A model generated the notes under the pieces. That model ran no database searches and was not told the DNA's origin. It worked only from the letters and a program-made list of their open reading frames with translations. Positions 24,276 through 53,979 of a DNA stretch of 64,000 bases are shown here, piece by piece. The stretch is taken from positions 38,581,087-38,645,086 of the forward strand of contig OY759216.1 of assembly GCA_963662175.1 (NCBI GenBank), in the 5' to 3' direction. Each line of letters opens with the position of its first letter. Positions within the stretch are counted from its first letter, which is position 1. The position numbers and the translations under genes were made by a program. This DNA comes from Aradus depressus (Eukaryota; Arthropoda; Insecta; Hemiptera; Aradidae).

Positions 24276-26539
24276 ATATTATAAAATAATCAAGGATCAG
24301 TCCCAAACAAAATTTTTTCGCCTTTTATCTCACGATCCACTTAAGCTAGGGAGTGGGGAAAAGCACAGTCTCGTTCAACTTTCGGCCTTTTCTATACTTA
24401 ATGTATGGATCAATGTAAAAAAAAACAATACAGTAATGAAAAATTTTATTTACAGGTACATATGATATACAATTTATGGAGAAAATCTGAGATAACCGTG
24501 TAAGAAATTTAACAGATGTCTAAATTACAACATAATGTACAAATGAGAAAAAACTATTTTTAATTTTTTTTCCCAGTTATTTGAAAATTATCAATATAAA
24601 CAAATTAAAATGATTTACAACCCAAAATATGAATGTTTCCTTAACATAAATAACTATAATACACATAAAAATAAACTTTATGGAAACAAAAATATAAGGT
24701 GGCGATAAAATGTTTTCGTTGAACAGAACTTAGTCTAAAAACAAAACAAAAAAATATACATACATCTTTACTTTGAAAGTAAAGAATCTTATCTCCATTT
24801 TATGTCAACATACGAGCTTTATATTTTTCACCGTACTGAAATTATTCACTTTAAATTAAAGGGTGGTATGTCCATATATTAGACCCTTTGACATTGTACC
24901 ATGTGACATTACTCGATTTTAACTTAAAATGGAGATATGATTGTTTATTTTTAAGGAACTGATATATATTTTACACTATTTCAAAATAATATTAAAAATT
25001 GTATTTGCGAGTTTCATATATGTATTTATATTTTCTTTTTAAAACAGTCTTCTTCGGAAATTAAGAACCAATACAGTTTCATGTCTATATGGTAGTGGTT
25101 ATGGTAAACATAAAAATAATACATCTAGGTCTTTACTTTGATAAACATATTTTTTGGTTTTTAAATGTTTGTTTAAAATTTAAAAAAAAAATTACCATAA
25201 AATAAGGCGCTCCACATCAAAACTCCTTTTGTACGTTTTTCTACAGTAAGGAAGGTATGTAATCAGTCAACAATTTTTTATGACTTTTCAATGAAATTTC
25301 ATGTTTATGGGAAAAATGAATAAAGTTCGTGAATATACTCCTCAAACATTCGGACCGATTCCCCTGCAAATCAACAGGGTTCGTTCTTACTAGGTTTTGG
25401 ATCCACCTATAAAATTTTGTACCGATGAATATATGACATTGGCAATAATTTTGGTTTTTGAGTTAAGCCCCTCCTTCCTTTGCCCAACTCTGGATGTGTC
25501 ATCCTTATTGGGTCCTAGGATCTATATATAAAATTCAATGGACACATTCATTACCTCCGCAGTTGTTGGAGATTTTTGGTTACGCCTTCCTCTAAGCTCT
25601 CCTATGTCTTGTTGGCGGTGATTTACAGACAACTTTCAAACATAACTCTAAACAATAATGAAAATTCTACATTAATGTGTTCTGTAAAATTGTCTCAATC
25701 CATAAATCTAAAGAAACATTTTCTAAATAAAAGTATATTATAAAACAATTTTTTCCAAGGAAAGCAAGTTTAACTTTCATCTATAACTGCTCTTTAAAAT
25801 TTAAAGATGAAGGAGGCACATTTAGACATGGAACGTCTCAAAAATGCTCGTTTCATTTTTTAAATAATCAATAGATCATCCAAATGATATTTTTTGTCAA
25901 AATTCAATAGTAATTTATTAATGTGACTAGACTTTAAGCTAATCGAAAATAAGAATAATATATATTTTAAATAATATATATCAGACATTAAAATATGCAT
26001 TATTATTAGGTCTGTCAATAAGGTGATCCGGAACAGAGATCCGATCGGTAACAAGATTCACTACGAACCAGAACACCCGGGATTCGAATCCCGACGTTGG
26101 TAATACTTTCAATTTATGTTTCTACCGTCTATCAATATAGAGTTAGAATGTCTTCCTGAAGATGGCCAGTCGCCAATAAGAGCAATTGAAACAACGAAAA
26201 AATGAAACCAAGAAATAAAAAAAACAGAGGATCTTCATCCTCCAGAGCCTCAAGTTTTGTCATTTTCGGAGATTCGAGTTATTTTTTAATAATAGGAATC
26301 AATCAAGAATACACTGCATGAAGTTGAACGAATTTACATGATCAGTATTCAGTTTTTTTTTTTTTTTTAATTCCTCAGGGCGTCATTTTGGCTAGATATA
26401 ACAATGAGAAATGCACAACATTTACTAATTAACAGAAGCTGTTCGTTTGGAGTAAGAAGCTACTAATCTGAACAGCATATCTCGGAGTCTAATGGACCTA
26501 GACGAACGTCTTATACATCTCAAATTAAAGGAAATATAA
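24276..26539. other. convergent intergenic region, middle part
   Basis: AT-rich. A patchy family C fragment lies at about 25240-25640, with a GTATGTAATCAGTCAACAA end and internal units. At about 26040-26110 GGGATTCGAATCCCG resembles a tRNA B-box and may be the remains of another SINE type. No gene is seen. Confidence 0.4.
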
Positions 26540-26845
26540 TTGATGACGCCGGTAGCGTGTTTCTCAACAGAATTCAAGATCGCGGGCTCGAAACCCTTAT
26601 ATTTATTATCTGGGAGATGAAAAAAAACTTGAGCATGACCTCCTTCGGATGTTAAGCGAAGGTCCCGATCTGTTCAATGTCTACTCGTTAAAGACCCCTA
26701 ACCCTTGTTGAATAAACATGGGTAGGCAGGACTCCCACTTGAGTCGGCCTCGGGTTCACCAGTGACGAAAGAGCGCTCTGGTAGAAGGCGATATAGATAT
26801 AACGTTATAGCTAAAGCCCAGACATGAGTCGTTATAACTAACTCT
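26540..26845 (+). mobile_element. tRNA-derived SINE, degraded
   Basis: The head is damaged (GACGCCGGTAGCGTGTTTCT). The B-box is CGGGCTCGAAACCC, the core GGATGTTAAGCGAAGGTCCC and the 3' end AAAGCCCAGACATGAGTCGT. Confidence 0.75.
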
Positions 26846-29013
26846 ATATAAACGATTTCTGACTAAAAATTACAAATTCGAGCGTTCTGCGTGAAATTTA
26901 AAAAAAATCGCTACTCACTTCCCCCTCCATCTTGAACTTTCGAGTTTTGACACGAATGGACACAAATATTCTGGACGCCAAGTCTCTGCTTCTAATGATC
27001 ATAGAAGAACGGTTATCTAATCTATTTTGGACTGAAAATGGCAAATTGAAGAGCATAGCAATTTTTCAAAATTCGGTCCCGGAGGTCCTACTTTTCTGGT
27101 TAACGAACACTTGCCTCTTCCATTTTACAATAACGATTTCATGAACGAGCTTTGGCGCGAATGAAAATTATCTCATCTCTCTCTCTATATATATGAATTT
27201 GAACGACCCCTCAGATCGGAGCATGTTTGATGATGGTATTCTCGAAGGTCATACCAACCGCTTGGACAAATAAGCTGATTTCTTATAGAAAACCATCAAT
27301 TCATTCGTCCCCAAAATTGGCACATAAAACTACAGAATAAACTTTACACAAGACTTTAGGAATATTACCGTAAATTCTGGTCAATGATCCAGATCACTTT
27401 ATGAACATGCCTTTTGGGTGAAAACAACCAAGTACCATTTTAGCAGAAACCAGTTCTTACATGTATATATTTATTATTATAGATATATATTAAATACAAT
27501 CATACAACATACATACAGTCATGCTAAAGACCCAGACACTATCCATAACTATTATACACACTAAGCAGTCTAACTCCTGTTACATTTTTTTTTTTTTTAA
27601 CTAAAAATAATATTAATATATTTTAATTTCAGAGAGTTAGTCCCATTTTAAAAACATAACTCGAAATATATTTTTTTAAATATATATATATGTACACAAA
27701 GTAGGAGTGAGCCTGCGTTAAAGCCTGGCCCACCCGAATATCACAGGGCGAACATTTTTGCATTTTTTCATATAATGCATTTTTAATTAATTATTTTAAA
27801 ATTATTATTTCCATTTGTACAAAAATATTTAAAAAAATTTTCAATTTTTTTTTTTTTACTAAATTATAATAAAAACAAAAAAAAAATGAAGGAAATAAAA
27901 AAAAGAACGAAGAAATAATGCACACATGAATTCCATGGGCCAGGCGATATATGTGTGCTTTTCCTATATTTAAGTCTACCATCAAATCTCTCCCACATAA
28001 TACAATTTTAGCATATTTCTAAAGTAAATAGCCAATTATATAATATACATATATATATTTAAATATATACATATATATACCTACTGTGAAAATTCTCCCT
28101 CAATGGCACCATTTTTTAAGGCCATTTTCAAATATTTTTTTCTTTGTTTTCTAAAAATATTCGCGTTTAAGTAATCAAACTGCAATAGTTAGATTTTCTA
28201 TTTGTTTTTCTCTTCTCTTTAACAAATTTATTTATACATATATACATAAAAAACGTATATATATAAATACATGGAGAATGTTCACAATGGATAAAAAAAA
28301 TAATAACAATTTGTATTAGGATTAAATTAAAGGGGCAAGCTACAATTTTTTTTATTATTATTATTTTTTTACATTGAATAATATATATACAAAACCGCCA
28401 TATTTATAAGCTTCACCATACTTAGTTTAAAGAAGTGAAATCGAAAACCATGATCGACTTCGAAAACCAAAACTATATACATTTAAATTTTTTTCTTCAT
28501 TTATTGATTATTTTTTGTTTCTTTACAGCAAAACAAAAATGTACATTTATTTAATTCCGTTTATTATCATTATTATTTTTTTTATAGAGACAGTCTTCGA
28601 AAAAGACCACATAACTATTTTAAAAAATAATACAAACTATAAATGTATATCAAATACGTTAAATAAGAATAATTTTTATATCATTTAAAAAATAATAATC
28701 CTTCGAAAGTACGAATAAAAAGTGGAGTTTATTTGTTCTCTTCAAGAAGATAACACTAAACGTTGAATAACACAAGTTAAACTATAATCATGAAAAATAA
28801 ATATTAGAAATAATATTTGAAATTAATTTGTATTGCGCTTCTCAAATAAATAAAGAGCTTTAAAAAGATTTGAAGTTGTCACGATGTAATAAAACAACAA
28901 CCATTTCCAAAAAATAAGAATTAAAATGAAAAAATTATAAAAAAAAAAAGGAAAATGGCTATTTCTTTTTGCCAAAGGAGGGGGGGTTTGTTTCTTTCTT
29001 CGAGTCGCATCCT
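26846..29013. other. probable long 3' UTR region of NUP153 and intergenic sequence
   Basis: Extremely AT-rich from about 27450 on, with many TTTATT words (AATAAA on the minus strand), so the NUP153 transcript end cannot be fixed. No exon is supported. Confidence 0.4.
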
Positions 29014-46147
<17,134 letters not shown>

Positions 46148-46588
46148 TATAGTAAAAATAAGTTCATAACAAAATACATTACTATATCACCTCATTATAA
46201 ATTTACTTAAAGCCCTAACCAACTTTCACTGAGTAAATGGGGAATGGCGGCAGATGGCTTACCAGATCATATAACCCAGTTTCTTGAAACCCGCAAATAA
46301 TTTATATTATAATCGCAATAATAAAACATAAGAAAGAAATTAAGAAATTCTTTTTAAAACGACTATTTATAATTAAAATGATAACTATCATTATTATTGT
46401 ATATAATACCAACCACCTGTGCAAACACTTTAGGCGCCAAATATGAAACTAAATATATTTAAATACCTCTCTGCCATTTTTTGTCGAAATACTTAATAAC
46501 TTCTTCCAGAAAAAAATAACAGAGTGGTTTAACTATTTTCTGTGATATAACTTCATTTTAAAATATCTTTTCTCTCAGATCTACTTAG
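46148..46588. promoter_or_regulatory. presumed NUP153 promoter / divergent upstream region
   Basis: Directly upstream of the NUP153 start codon. On the minus strand it contains CTGCCGCCATTCCCC, a YY1-like GCCGCCAT word common near transcription starts. No TATA box is obvious. The start site itself cannot be placed. Confidence 0.3.
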
Positions 46589-46804
46589 AATATTTTGACT
46601 GGATATATTGTGGTATTTGGCTTACATTTACTTTACCCAATGACGGCTGGTACATTCTTGTCTTTGGCGTCCATAAGGCCTCTCTGGGCAATTTTTCCAA
46701 GTGAAGATATCTTCATAATATTTGTGGCTTGGTTACAACCATTAGCAATTTTGTCTGTCATTTATATTGTATGTCTAGTTGCAATTTTAACCCACCCTTT
46801 TTAA
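46589..46804 (+). CDS. unidentified hydrophobic terminal exon (candidate)
   Basis: An open frame of 71 codons follows a pyrimidine-rich acceptor (TCTTTTCTCTCAGATCTACTTAG ends at 46588) and stops with TAA at 46802-46804. AATAAA is only seven bases further (46811-46816). The peptide has three hydrophobic spans: ILTGYIVVFGLHLLY, TAGTFLSLASIRPLWAIF and IFIIFVAWLQPLAILSVIYI, ending LTHPF. It therefore reads like the C-terminal end of a multi-pass membrane protein. I do not recognise the family. No upstream exon could be placed. It may be a real terminal exon of a small gene divergent from NUP153, or a remnant. Confidence 0.35.
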   Translation, partial: NILTGYIVVFGLHLLYPMTAGTFLSLASIRPLWAIFPSEDIFIIFVAWLQPLAILSVIYIVCLVAILTHPF

Positions 46805-46816
46805 AACAATAATAAA

Positions 46817-49279
46817 AATGTGTTAATTTTATTTGTTTCATAAGATAATGTTTGACGGAACAACCCTGAAAGTGAATTATTTGTCCTACTTGCGTTACTG
46901 GACTAGAATACTGATAATTTTTTACGTGTAAACTACTAATTATTATCGATATAAAAATTAATTAACAATCATATGTTAAATTGTAGCATTTTATTGAGGT
47001 AATTTAACTTTATTTTATTTTCTTTATTATTTTTTATTTTTGGCTTTATGTACGATGTATATCAGCCATGTCTTATTAAGGTTTATCTAGTTATTTACGA
47101 CATCAATGGCCCCGGGAGGGAGTTCTATCTACGAAATAAAACTCATTCCCGGACGGGATTCGAATTCACAAACCGAAGCCCTACGCTCTATCCTGCACGG
47201 CCACCATGGCCCCAAAATTATCTTTAATAACCAGAATAAATATTTTTGAAATTACGTGTGAATAATAAGTGGCTAAAATAAAGTATAACTTTATCCTCTT
47301 CTCAAATAATTTCGTTCATGACCTCCCACGGGGAGGAAGATTATTAGGTAGGTACCTTCAAGTTCATTATTGAATACATGACTATAAAGAAATAACTAAT
47401 ATTTATTCTCAATCAAATAATTTGTTTTGCATTGCTTTACAAATGATTATAATCCTTATTCTTGCTAAATGGGTTAAAAACAACTTTTAGCCTGATATAG
47501 AGGGCGCAAGACAACATTGTTGCTTGCCGGCAACCCGTTTCGTATGACAAAAAGAAGTTTTGTCACTTCGTCAGTTGAGGGAAACGATTTTTTTTTTTTT
47601 TTTAAATTTTTTTCCTTTACGGAAATCTCCATTTCAGAAAATTAACAGTTTTCATGAAAAATGTCATATCAAACACCCAAGCCTTTTTATTGTCGATAAC
47701 TTATCGATGGATTTGAGACGCAACCATTTATGTCATAAAAAATCGAAAAAGTGCCTTTATGGATTCCATTGATAGAATTGCTGCTTTTTTTTCTAGAATC
47801 CTCGATAGTCTAAACAAAGTAGAAAAATAAATATAATAAGATACATCATTATGTATATTCAGGGTTGGAATGTAACAATTATTATTTTGTGACTTATTTT
47901 TTTCTCAGTCACTAATTTTAAGCAACAATTATGTAGAACCAGCGGTTGTGAGAGTTCGCGTCAGAAGCTGTCATCTGCATATGCGGCTGTTAATGTGTTG
48001 TGGTAAAGAAAATGATGTTAAATAAAAATAAATATATTGAATTAATAAAATTAGTAATAATTAAATAAAATTAGCACATTTCCTGTAGAAATTATAGCTG
48101 GTCTTTTACTAAATTTTGATTTCTACTGTAATTTCTGAAAAGGGCCCTGAAAATATATCGAAACTTCAAGACGTGCTATTTTGAAGAAAGTGCACGTATT
48201 TAAAAAAAATTCAATTAATAAACTTTTCATTTGGTTTCATCTAAATTTACTAAAGAAATGCCATATTGTTTTTCTAAATCTTGTAAAAATGTTAAATCTA
48301 ATCCAAAGGTATAAATTATCTTACTGGGTCAATAGGGAAACGAATAGCATAGAATATGAGAACAAATGTTGGGTTTATTTACTTAAATCTACATTATAAA
48401 TTTGTTAACTAAATATTGAAAAATAAAAAAAAACATGAACATAATTTTTAAAAAGAAATCTTATAAACTAATTACTTAAAACTATATCAAATGTTATTTT
48501 GGGCATATATATTATGTACATATAAATAAAAAAAAATCTCCTTTGCGCAAATATTTCAATGTTATATCACACCTACTTGGTTCATTACACCTTAAGCCTA
48601 AACACTTTTCTCACTCCTACACTGTCCATCTTCATATCTTATCTCACTTCCACAACCCAACTTAGACTCTTCCACACAATTAAAAACAGCTGATCGTCGT
48701 CTTTTGTCCTCAATTCATTGGTTGTTTTAAAATAAAATATATTTATTCACTAATTTAGTTACTTCACTTCTAACAGCTGTTTTTTTTTTTTTTTTTATAC
48801 CAATAAAAATAATTAATTTTATAATATATTATTAATAATTACAATGTGTGTAATTTTATACATCACAATGTTAGGATCGGTAGCTAAGTGGGAAGAGTGC
48901 ATGAAGTATAAGACAGGCTCGTTGCCAAAATTGGATGGCGGGCGGCAAAATAACTTTCACTGTTTTTATGACATGATATAATGATGGCGACTCGGGATGT
49001 CAAAGAGATGGATATATATGGATTTGAAAAAACTATGCGAACATATCTAATTATAATAAAAAATAAAACTTCAACATACAATACTGCAAGAAGTAATGAG
49101 AACTATTTAGTTAAAAATTCTGTATTGGTTTTCAAAAATAACGTAATATTATTGTTAGATTGAATTCGTCCTCAAATCAGAAATTACCCCTCTCTACACA
49201 TCCTCCCACTTCTGATAGCACAGGCTTTTTAAAATAAACTACTGCTTTGTACGCCTCTTTTATTGTATGAAACAACCAG
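46817..49279. other. AT-rich region right of NUP153
   Basis: Contains a SINE2 copy (47041-47213). A weakly tRNA-like A-box at about 48880-48905 (GGTAGCTAAGTGGGAAGAGT) may be the remains of another SINE. No further gene is supported. Confidence 0.4.
47041..47213 (-). mobile_element. SINE2 (second tRNA-like SINE family), minus strand
   Basis: Reverse complement of the element at 53343-53575. Head on the minus strand: GGGGCCATGGTGGCCGTGCA. B-box region: TTTGTGAATTCGAATCCCGT. 3' part: GTCGTAAATAACTAGATAAA. It is preceded on the plus strand by a T-rich run, the decayed poly(A) tail. Confidence 0.8.
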
Positions 49280-49411
49280 GTTTACATTGACCTGGACATG
49301 CAGACCGTAGTTGATTGCACCAAAGCCAGATTTCGGAAATTCCACAGCCATTTGCCCTCCGTCAAAGGTGTCTCAATGTCTAAAATAGATCCTCAGAACA
49401 GTTGCGGCTAA
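49280..49411 (+). CDS. unidentified terminal exon (candidate)
   Basis: After an acceptor-like CCTCTTTTATTGTATGAAACAACCAG (49254-49279) there are 43 codons and a TAA at 49409-49411. The frame is GC-richer than the flanks. The peptide has a YIDLDMQTVVDCTKARFRKF stretch and ends PQNSCG. AATAAA occurs at 49603-49608. No family is recognised and no other exon is connected, so this rests on composition and splice signals only. Confidence 0.28.
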   Translation, partial: VYIDLDMQTVVDCTKARFRKFHSHLPSVKGVSMSKIDPQNSCG

Positions 49412-52084
49412 AGCCAGGACTACCACAGGACATCTTCCTGTGATTCGTGTATACATATGTGTGTTGTTTGTAATTCATTTTCTTTTTTCTTTCGTAATTT
49501 GTATTAATATTTTAATTTAAACTTTAACTCCATGTTTAATAAGTTAATATACATTATTATTTTATACTTATCAATAATGCCATTGTACTTTGTCGATCTG
49601 CTAATAAAGAAAAAGTCTTCCATCTAACTATAATAATTTAAATTGATTAAAAATGATCTAATTTAATAGTTAATAAATTTTAGCTTCAAAATATTTTCAT
49701 AAGAGTTTTTGTTTCTCCCGAAAATTAGGTTTTTCAGCATCCGGGGGTGTGTTTCAACACTATCGATATGTGTACATATGGTGACCGAAATCCTCATTTG
49801 AAAGTAGCCAATAAAATGACCAAGTAGTTTATGGGTTCCTCACAAAATGTACCTTTTTAAAATTCAATGTGGGAACATCTACATTGAAATAATCCCATTC
49901 TTGCACTGTAATGCGATCTGTCGGTGGTACATGGAACTGTCTCAATGTCATGTCTTGCAGTGATATTCTCTTCTTTTCTTAAATGTCTCTTATTTGAACT
50001 AAATTAAAACCTTAGCTTGAAGAAGATTGTTGACTTTTTTTTATTTAGTTGCAGGGACTGATTCTAAGAAAAATCGGCCCAGGCTGTATTAATGTGCCTG
50101 TTCTACTTCTGATGACATCCAAAATATGATTAGATTTTCTTAATAATACAGGAAAACAGAAAAAAAACAAGTCTCGTTTAGCTGATCAAGACATCCATGG
50201 TATAACACACTCATATATTTCAGAGATACATAATTCCAAACTGGCCCAGAATATCTCATTTTTACATAATTTTTGGATTTTAGTCCTTCGTTCTGGAAAT
50301 GTCACATTTTAAGGTTTATTTTAGCAATATTTTTGCCTTATACAAACATAATCTGAAGGATCTAATCTCGATATGACTATTAATTATCAAGGGGGGGGGG
50401 GGCTTAACACAAAATCTCTAATAACTGCCATAGTATTGACATAAAACTTCATATGTAAATTCAAAACCGTATAAGGGCGACATCAATTAATGTTCAGAGG
50501 AATCATCCGAAGGGAAAGGGAGAGGATTAAGGGTGGGAGGTCAACTCAAGAACCCAAATAACTGCCGATGTTGGTCATAAATATAAGCGATATCTTGTAA
50601 AATGTACTTAGGCCCAGAAGTTAAGTGGTCTCAAGTTTTCTCGATTTTAGCCAAAATCTAATCACATCTAATTTAGCATAGAAGTTCTTAGCTAATAGTA
50701 CAATTGTCTCTGAGTTAGAGCGCTTATAAATTTCAATCACACATCCACACAGACAGACATTATCGCGAAAATATATTCAAAACATGTTTAGAGGGCCGTG
50801 AAATTTCGTTGAAAACTGGATCTCGAATTTTTGCTCGATTACAATACTTCCTTATATTAAAGGTATAAGAAAGTAAAAAAAGATTCCATCTATGTCACGT
50901 CTCCTCTCAGTTTCTCATCAAAACTGCAGGGGGTGCTTTGTGACAACCTGCTGAACTAGATGTCACATTGTCAAGCTCAGGATAAAGACATATTGTGAGA
51001 AACATACCTCACGACATTGGTGGCTTACTTCCATCTGTACATTTGACAAATTCTTTCTTATAACATATAGTTATATTTGGGGGAGATTTCTTCGGGCGCT
51101 CAGATATTTGATTATATTTTCATTTGTAAGGTCCTAAAGTGTCTTTCATAAATAAGATCTTATGGTTGTTCATTGCGACCAGAAGAAGGGACTTGAAAAT
51201 GTCCCAAAATATTGTCAAAAAAGAAGACATCTCGGAGAAAAATCAACATATATAAGGTCTGTTCGAGAACTTACGAACTGCTTCTGTTATATGTTCTGTA
51301 TTATTGAGTTTATTTATTTTTTATTAGTAGATAATTTAAGATCATCATCGTCGTCCTAGCATGCAAACCACGAGTCTAGAAGCCGGAACAGAGCACCAAC
51401 ACACAGCGGAAGAAGAAGATAGTTGTTTTCATAGCTGAAAATGTGTCTTCATGTTGAAAGAACTCCCGGCTCGGAGGAACGGTGCGGTGCTGCACCACGT
51501 CGTCCCAGCCTGCAAACCACGGGTCTAGAAGCCGGAGGAGAGCACCAACACACAGCGGAAGAAGAAGAAAGTAGTTTTCATAGCTGAAACTGTCTTCATG
51601 TTGAACATGTCTACTTGTTGGACACCCGGCTCAAAGGAACGATGCGGTTCTGCACCATATCGTCTCAAGCTACTCATCGTCCATTGCACATGACATATTC
51701 TGCGTAGAATATTCTACTATTATTTTGCCAAATTATTCATCACCCTTCAAACTTTCTTTATTAAAAAAAAAAATTAAAAGTAGGAATTAAATAAATGGAA
51801 AGTACGAAAGAGTGATAGGCTTCCCAAAAGAAAACTACCCTATCATTAAATCACTTCGCGCAGTAAGCGTGCTAAGAGAAAAGGACTTAACTTCATTTAT
51901 TTGTAGCATGTAGTTTTTGTTTTCGGAAATTACTTTTACAGAGAATGAAATCCAGACGTACATGTTAATGTTTATTGCAAGTGAAAAGTTGGCAGTCGTT
52001 CAACGCTTGCCCAAGAGGCGACTAGACAAGTTGTGTCTAGCGCATAGAAGTATACATTTTTGTAATATAAAATAGTTTAGGATG
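49412..52084. other. intergenic, mostly unclassified
   Basis: Family C fragments occupy about 50390-50610 and 50625-50875, the former next to a run of G (50391-50402). A 148-bp tandem duplication lies at 51351-51665. No supported gene. Confidence 0.4.
51351..51665. repeat. 148-bp tandem duplication, two copies
   Basis: GCAAACCACGAGTCTAGAAG (51364) recurs as GCAAACCACGGGTCTAGAAG (51512). CACCAACACACAGCGGAAGA and GGTGCTGCACCA-type ends occur in both. Copies differ by several substitutions and a short insertion (CTACTTGTTGGAC) in the second. Confidence 0.85.
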
Positions 52085-53013
52085 AAACTTACTGATTTTC
52101 CGCGAGACAAGGAGAGCTCAACTCAAGAACCCTATCAACTACAATGTAATGAATGTATCTACATACACGAAATTTAGTGTGAGAACTCAGAATTCCCAGT
52201 CAATTTTTGATTTTTATCCAAAAGGGTAGATTGGTTTTAGAATGAGAGCGAAAACGTAATTGATTAATCGTGCCAGGGAAGAACACTGACGGTGAATCAC
52301 CGTTGACTTTTTCTTCCCCAGCTATACAAAGTATAGGGGAAGTTATGTAACCGGTCAAAAATTCGTTGCGGAGATTTCAGCGGTTTCATGTTTTCCGACC
52401 TCCAGATTTCAAACATATATAAAAAAAATTGTATGTCTGTGAACACGATAACTCCCGACAGAATGAAACGTAATGTTATATGAAATTCCAGAAACTTCAA
52501 ACGAGACATTGATTTTCAGCCATATCGACCGAAGGGAAGGAAGGATTAGGGGGAATACAACTCTAATAATTGCCGTTGTAATGAATGTGTCGGCACAAAA
52601 TTTTATATGTGAATTCAAAACCCCATAAGGACAAGACATCATTTTTAGTGGAATTGGCAGAAGAGAATGAGGGGACTCAACTCAAAAAGCCCTATAACTG
52701 CCGATATAATGATTGTATTGACATAAAAATTCATATTTGAAGTCAAAACCCAATGAGGACATAACTTGTCAAATTTCAGCGATAAAGTCTAAAGGAAAGA
52801 CGGGTAGAGGGGAGGAATCTCAATTCAAAAACTAATAACAGTCGATGCAATGAATTTATCGACACAAAATTTAGAATGATGGTTTAGGAGCCCCTTTGAA
52901 AGTCAACTATTGAATATTAGCGCAAATGGTCGATTGGTTTTGGACAGGGAGCGAACATTTAATTGATGCTGGGGAAGTACATTGCCGGTGAATCACAGAC
53001 GATTTTTTTTCTT
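52085..53013 (+). repeat. family C repeat: truncated and full-length copies head-to-tail
   Basis: The left copy (52085-52311) lacks its 5' end and closes with CACTGACGGTGAATCACCGT. The right copy starts at once with TTCCCCAGCTATACAAAGTA then TAGGGGAAGTTATGTAACCG. It runs about 690 bp through four degenerate units of about 130 bp (anchors near 52473, 52599, 52728 and 52871) to GTGAATCACAGACGATTTTT. It is the longest copy in the window and has no ORF. Confidence 0.75.
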
Positions 53014-53342
53014 TTTTAGTAGTAGTAGTAAAGTCTTTATTTAATTAACATAATAGAAAATTTCATACAAAACATATATACAATAATGTGACCTTTTATG
53101 AAGACAAACTCAATGGCCTAAGCCGTCTTGAGGAGTCTAGATTTACATAAATAATATTATCTTATAAACTTATTTCTTATAAACTTATTAACACATTTTT
53201 CTTTCTAAAATACAAATGAAAATAAAATAATAAATATATCTTTGTTCCTATTTATTTATTTAATTCACAGTTTCTGAAATCGTAAGCCTCTTTGCAATAA
53301 TTTACCAGTAGTTGCCAATCTTCACCATTTAATAATTATCAT

Positions 53343-53533
53343 GGGAGCCATGGTGGCCGTGCGGGCTAGAGCGTAGGGCTTTGGTCGCATGGTCTCACCA
53401 TGGTTTACGGGTTCGAATCTCGTCCGGGTGTGAGTTTTATTTCATAGATAGAACTCCCTCCCGGGGCCATGGATGTCGTAAATAAACTAGTAAATTACAC
53501 AGTGACATGGCTAATATGCATTGTACATAAGGC

Positions 53534-53575
<42 letters not shown>
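53343..53575 (+). mobile_element. SINE2, intact insertion with poly(A) tail
   Basis: tRNA-like head GCCATGGTGGCCGTGCGGGC and B-box ACGGGTTCGAATCTCGTCC. The body is about 190 bp and ends in about 40 A (about 53535-53575). It is flanked by the perfect 13-bp duplication TAATAATTATCAT at 53330-53342 and 53576-53588. The long uninterrupted tail and perfect duplication indicate a recent insertion. Confidence 0.93.
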
Positions 53576-53577
<2 letters not shown>

Positions 53578-53584
53578 ATAATTA

Positions 53585-53979
53585 TCATATATATAAAGCT
53601 GAAAATGTCTGTGCGTTGTATCGCTATAACTCACGAACGGCTTGATGGATTTGATTAATTTTTTTTAAAATTTGTTCGTCATCGTCTGTGGAAGGTTATA
53701 GGCGTATTAGTACCTCAATATCTGGTCCATCCCAGCATCCACCCACGCAATCTTTGCAACTCAAAAACCACTGCAATGATTAATGAGGAATCTTTTTGAA
53801 TAAATCAGTTTTAGCTCCAAAGCTAGCGTTACTACAGTTGAAGGACTATAAGCCTTATTCCGTATGAATAATTGAAAATTATAACATCATGAATGTACTG
53901 TCGAGGAACTGAATAGCCTTATAGGAGATATTGGGAGAAAAGTCAAAGTTTTCCGGGCAACGCCGGGTATTACTGCTAG
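53585..53979 (+). mobile_element. non-autonomous Helitron, 395 bp
   Basis: Begins TCATATATATAAAGCTGAAA then ATGTCTGTGCG, with the typical 5' TC and CTCACGAACGGCTTGATGGA motif. It ends with the GC-rich hairpin CCGGGCAACGCCGGG followed by TATTACTGCTAG. It sits between A (53584) and T (53980), the Helitron target. It has no Rep/helicase ORF. Its first four bases are duplicated by the neighbouring SINE2 insertion. Confidence 0.82.

Noticed and set aside
26040..26110. tRNA gene suggested by GGGATTCGAATCCCG
   Set aside because: No A-box at the right distance and no cloverleaf. At best a decayed SINE.
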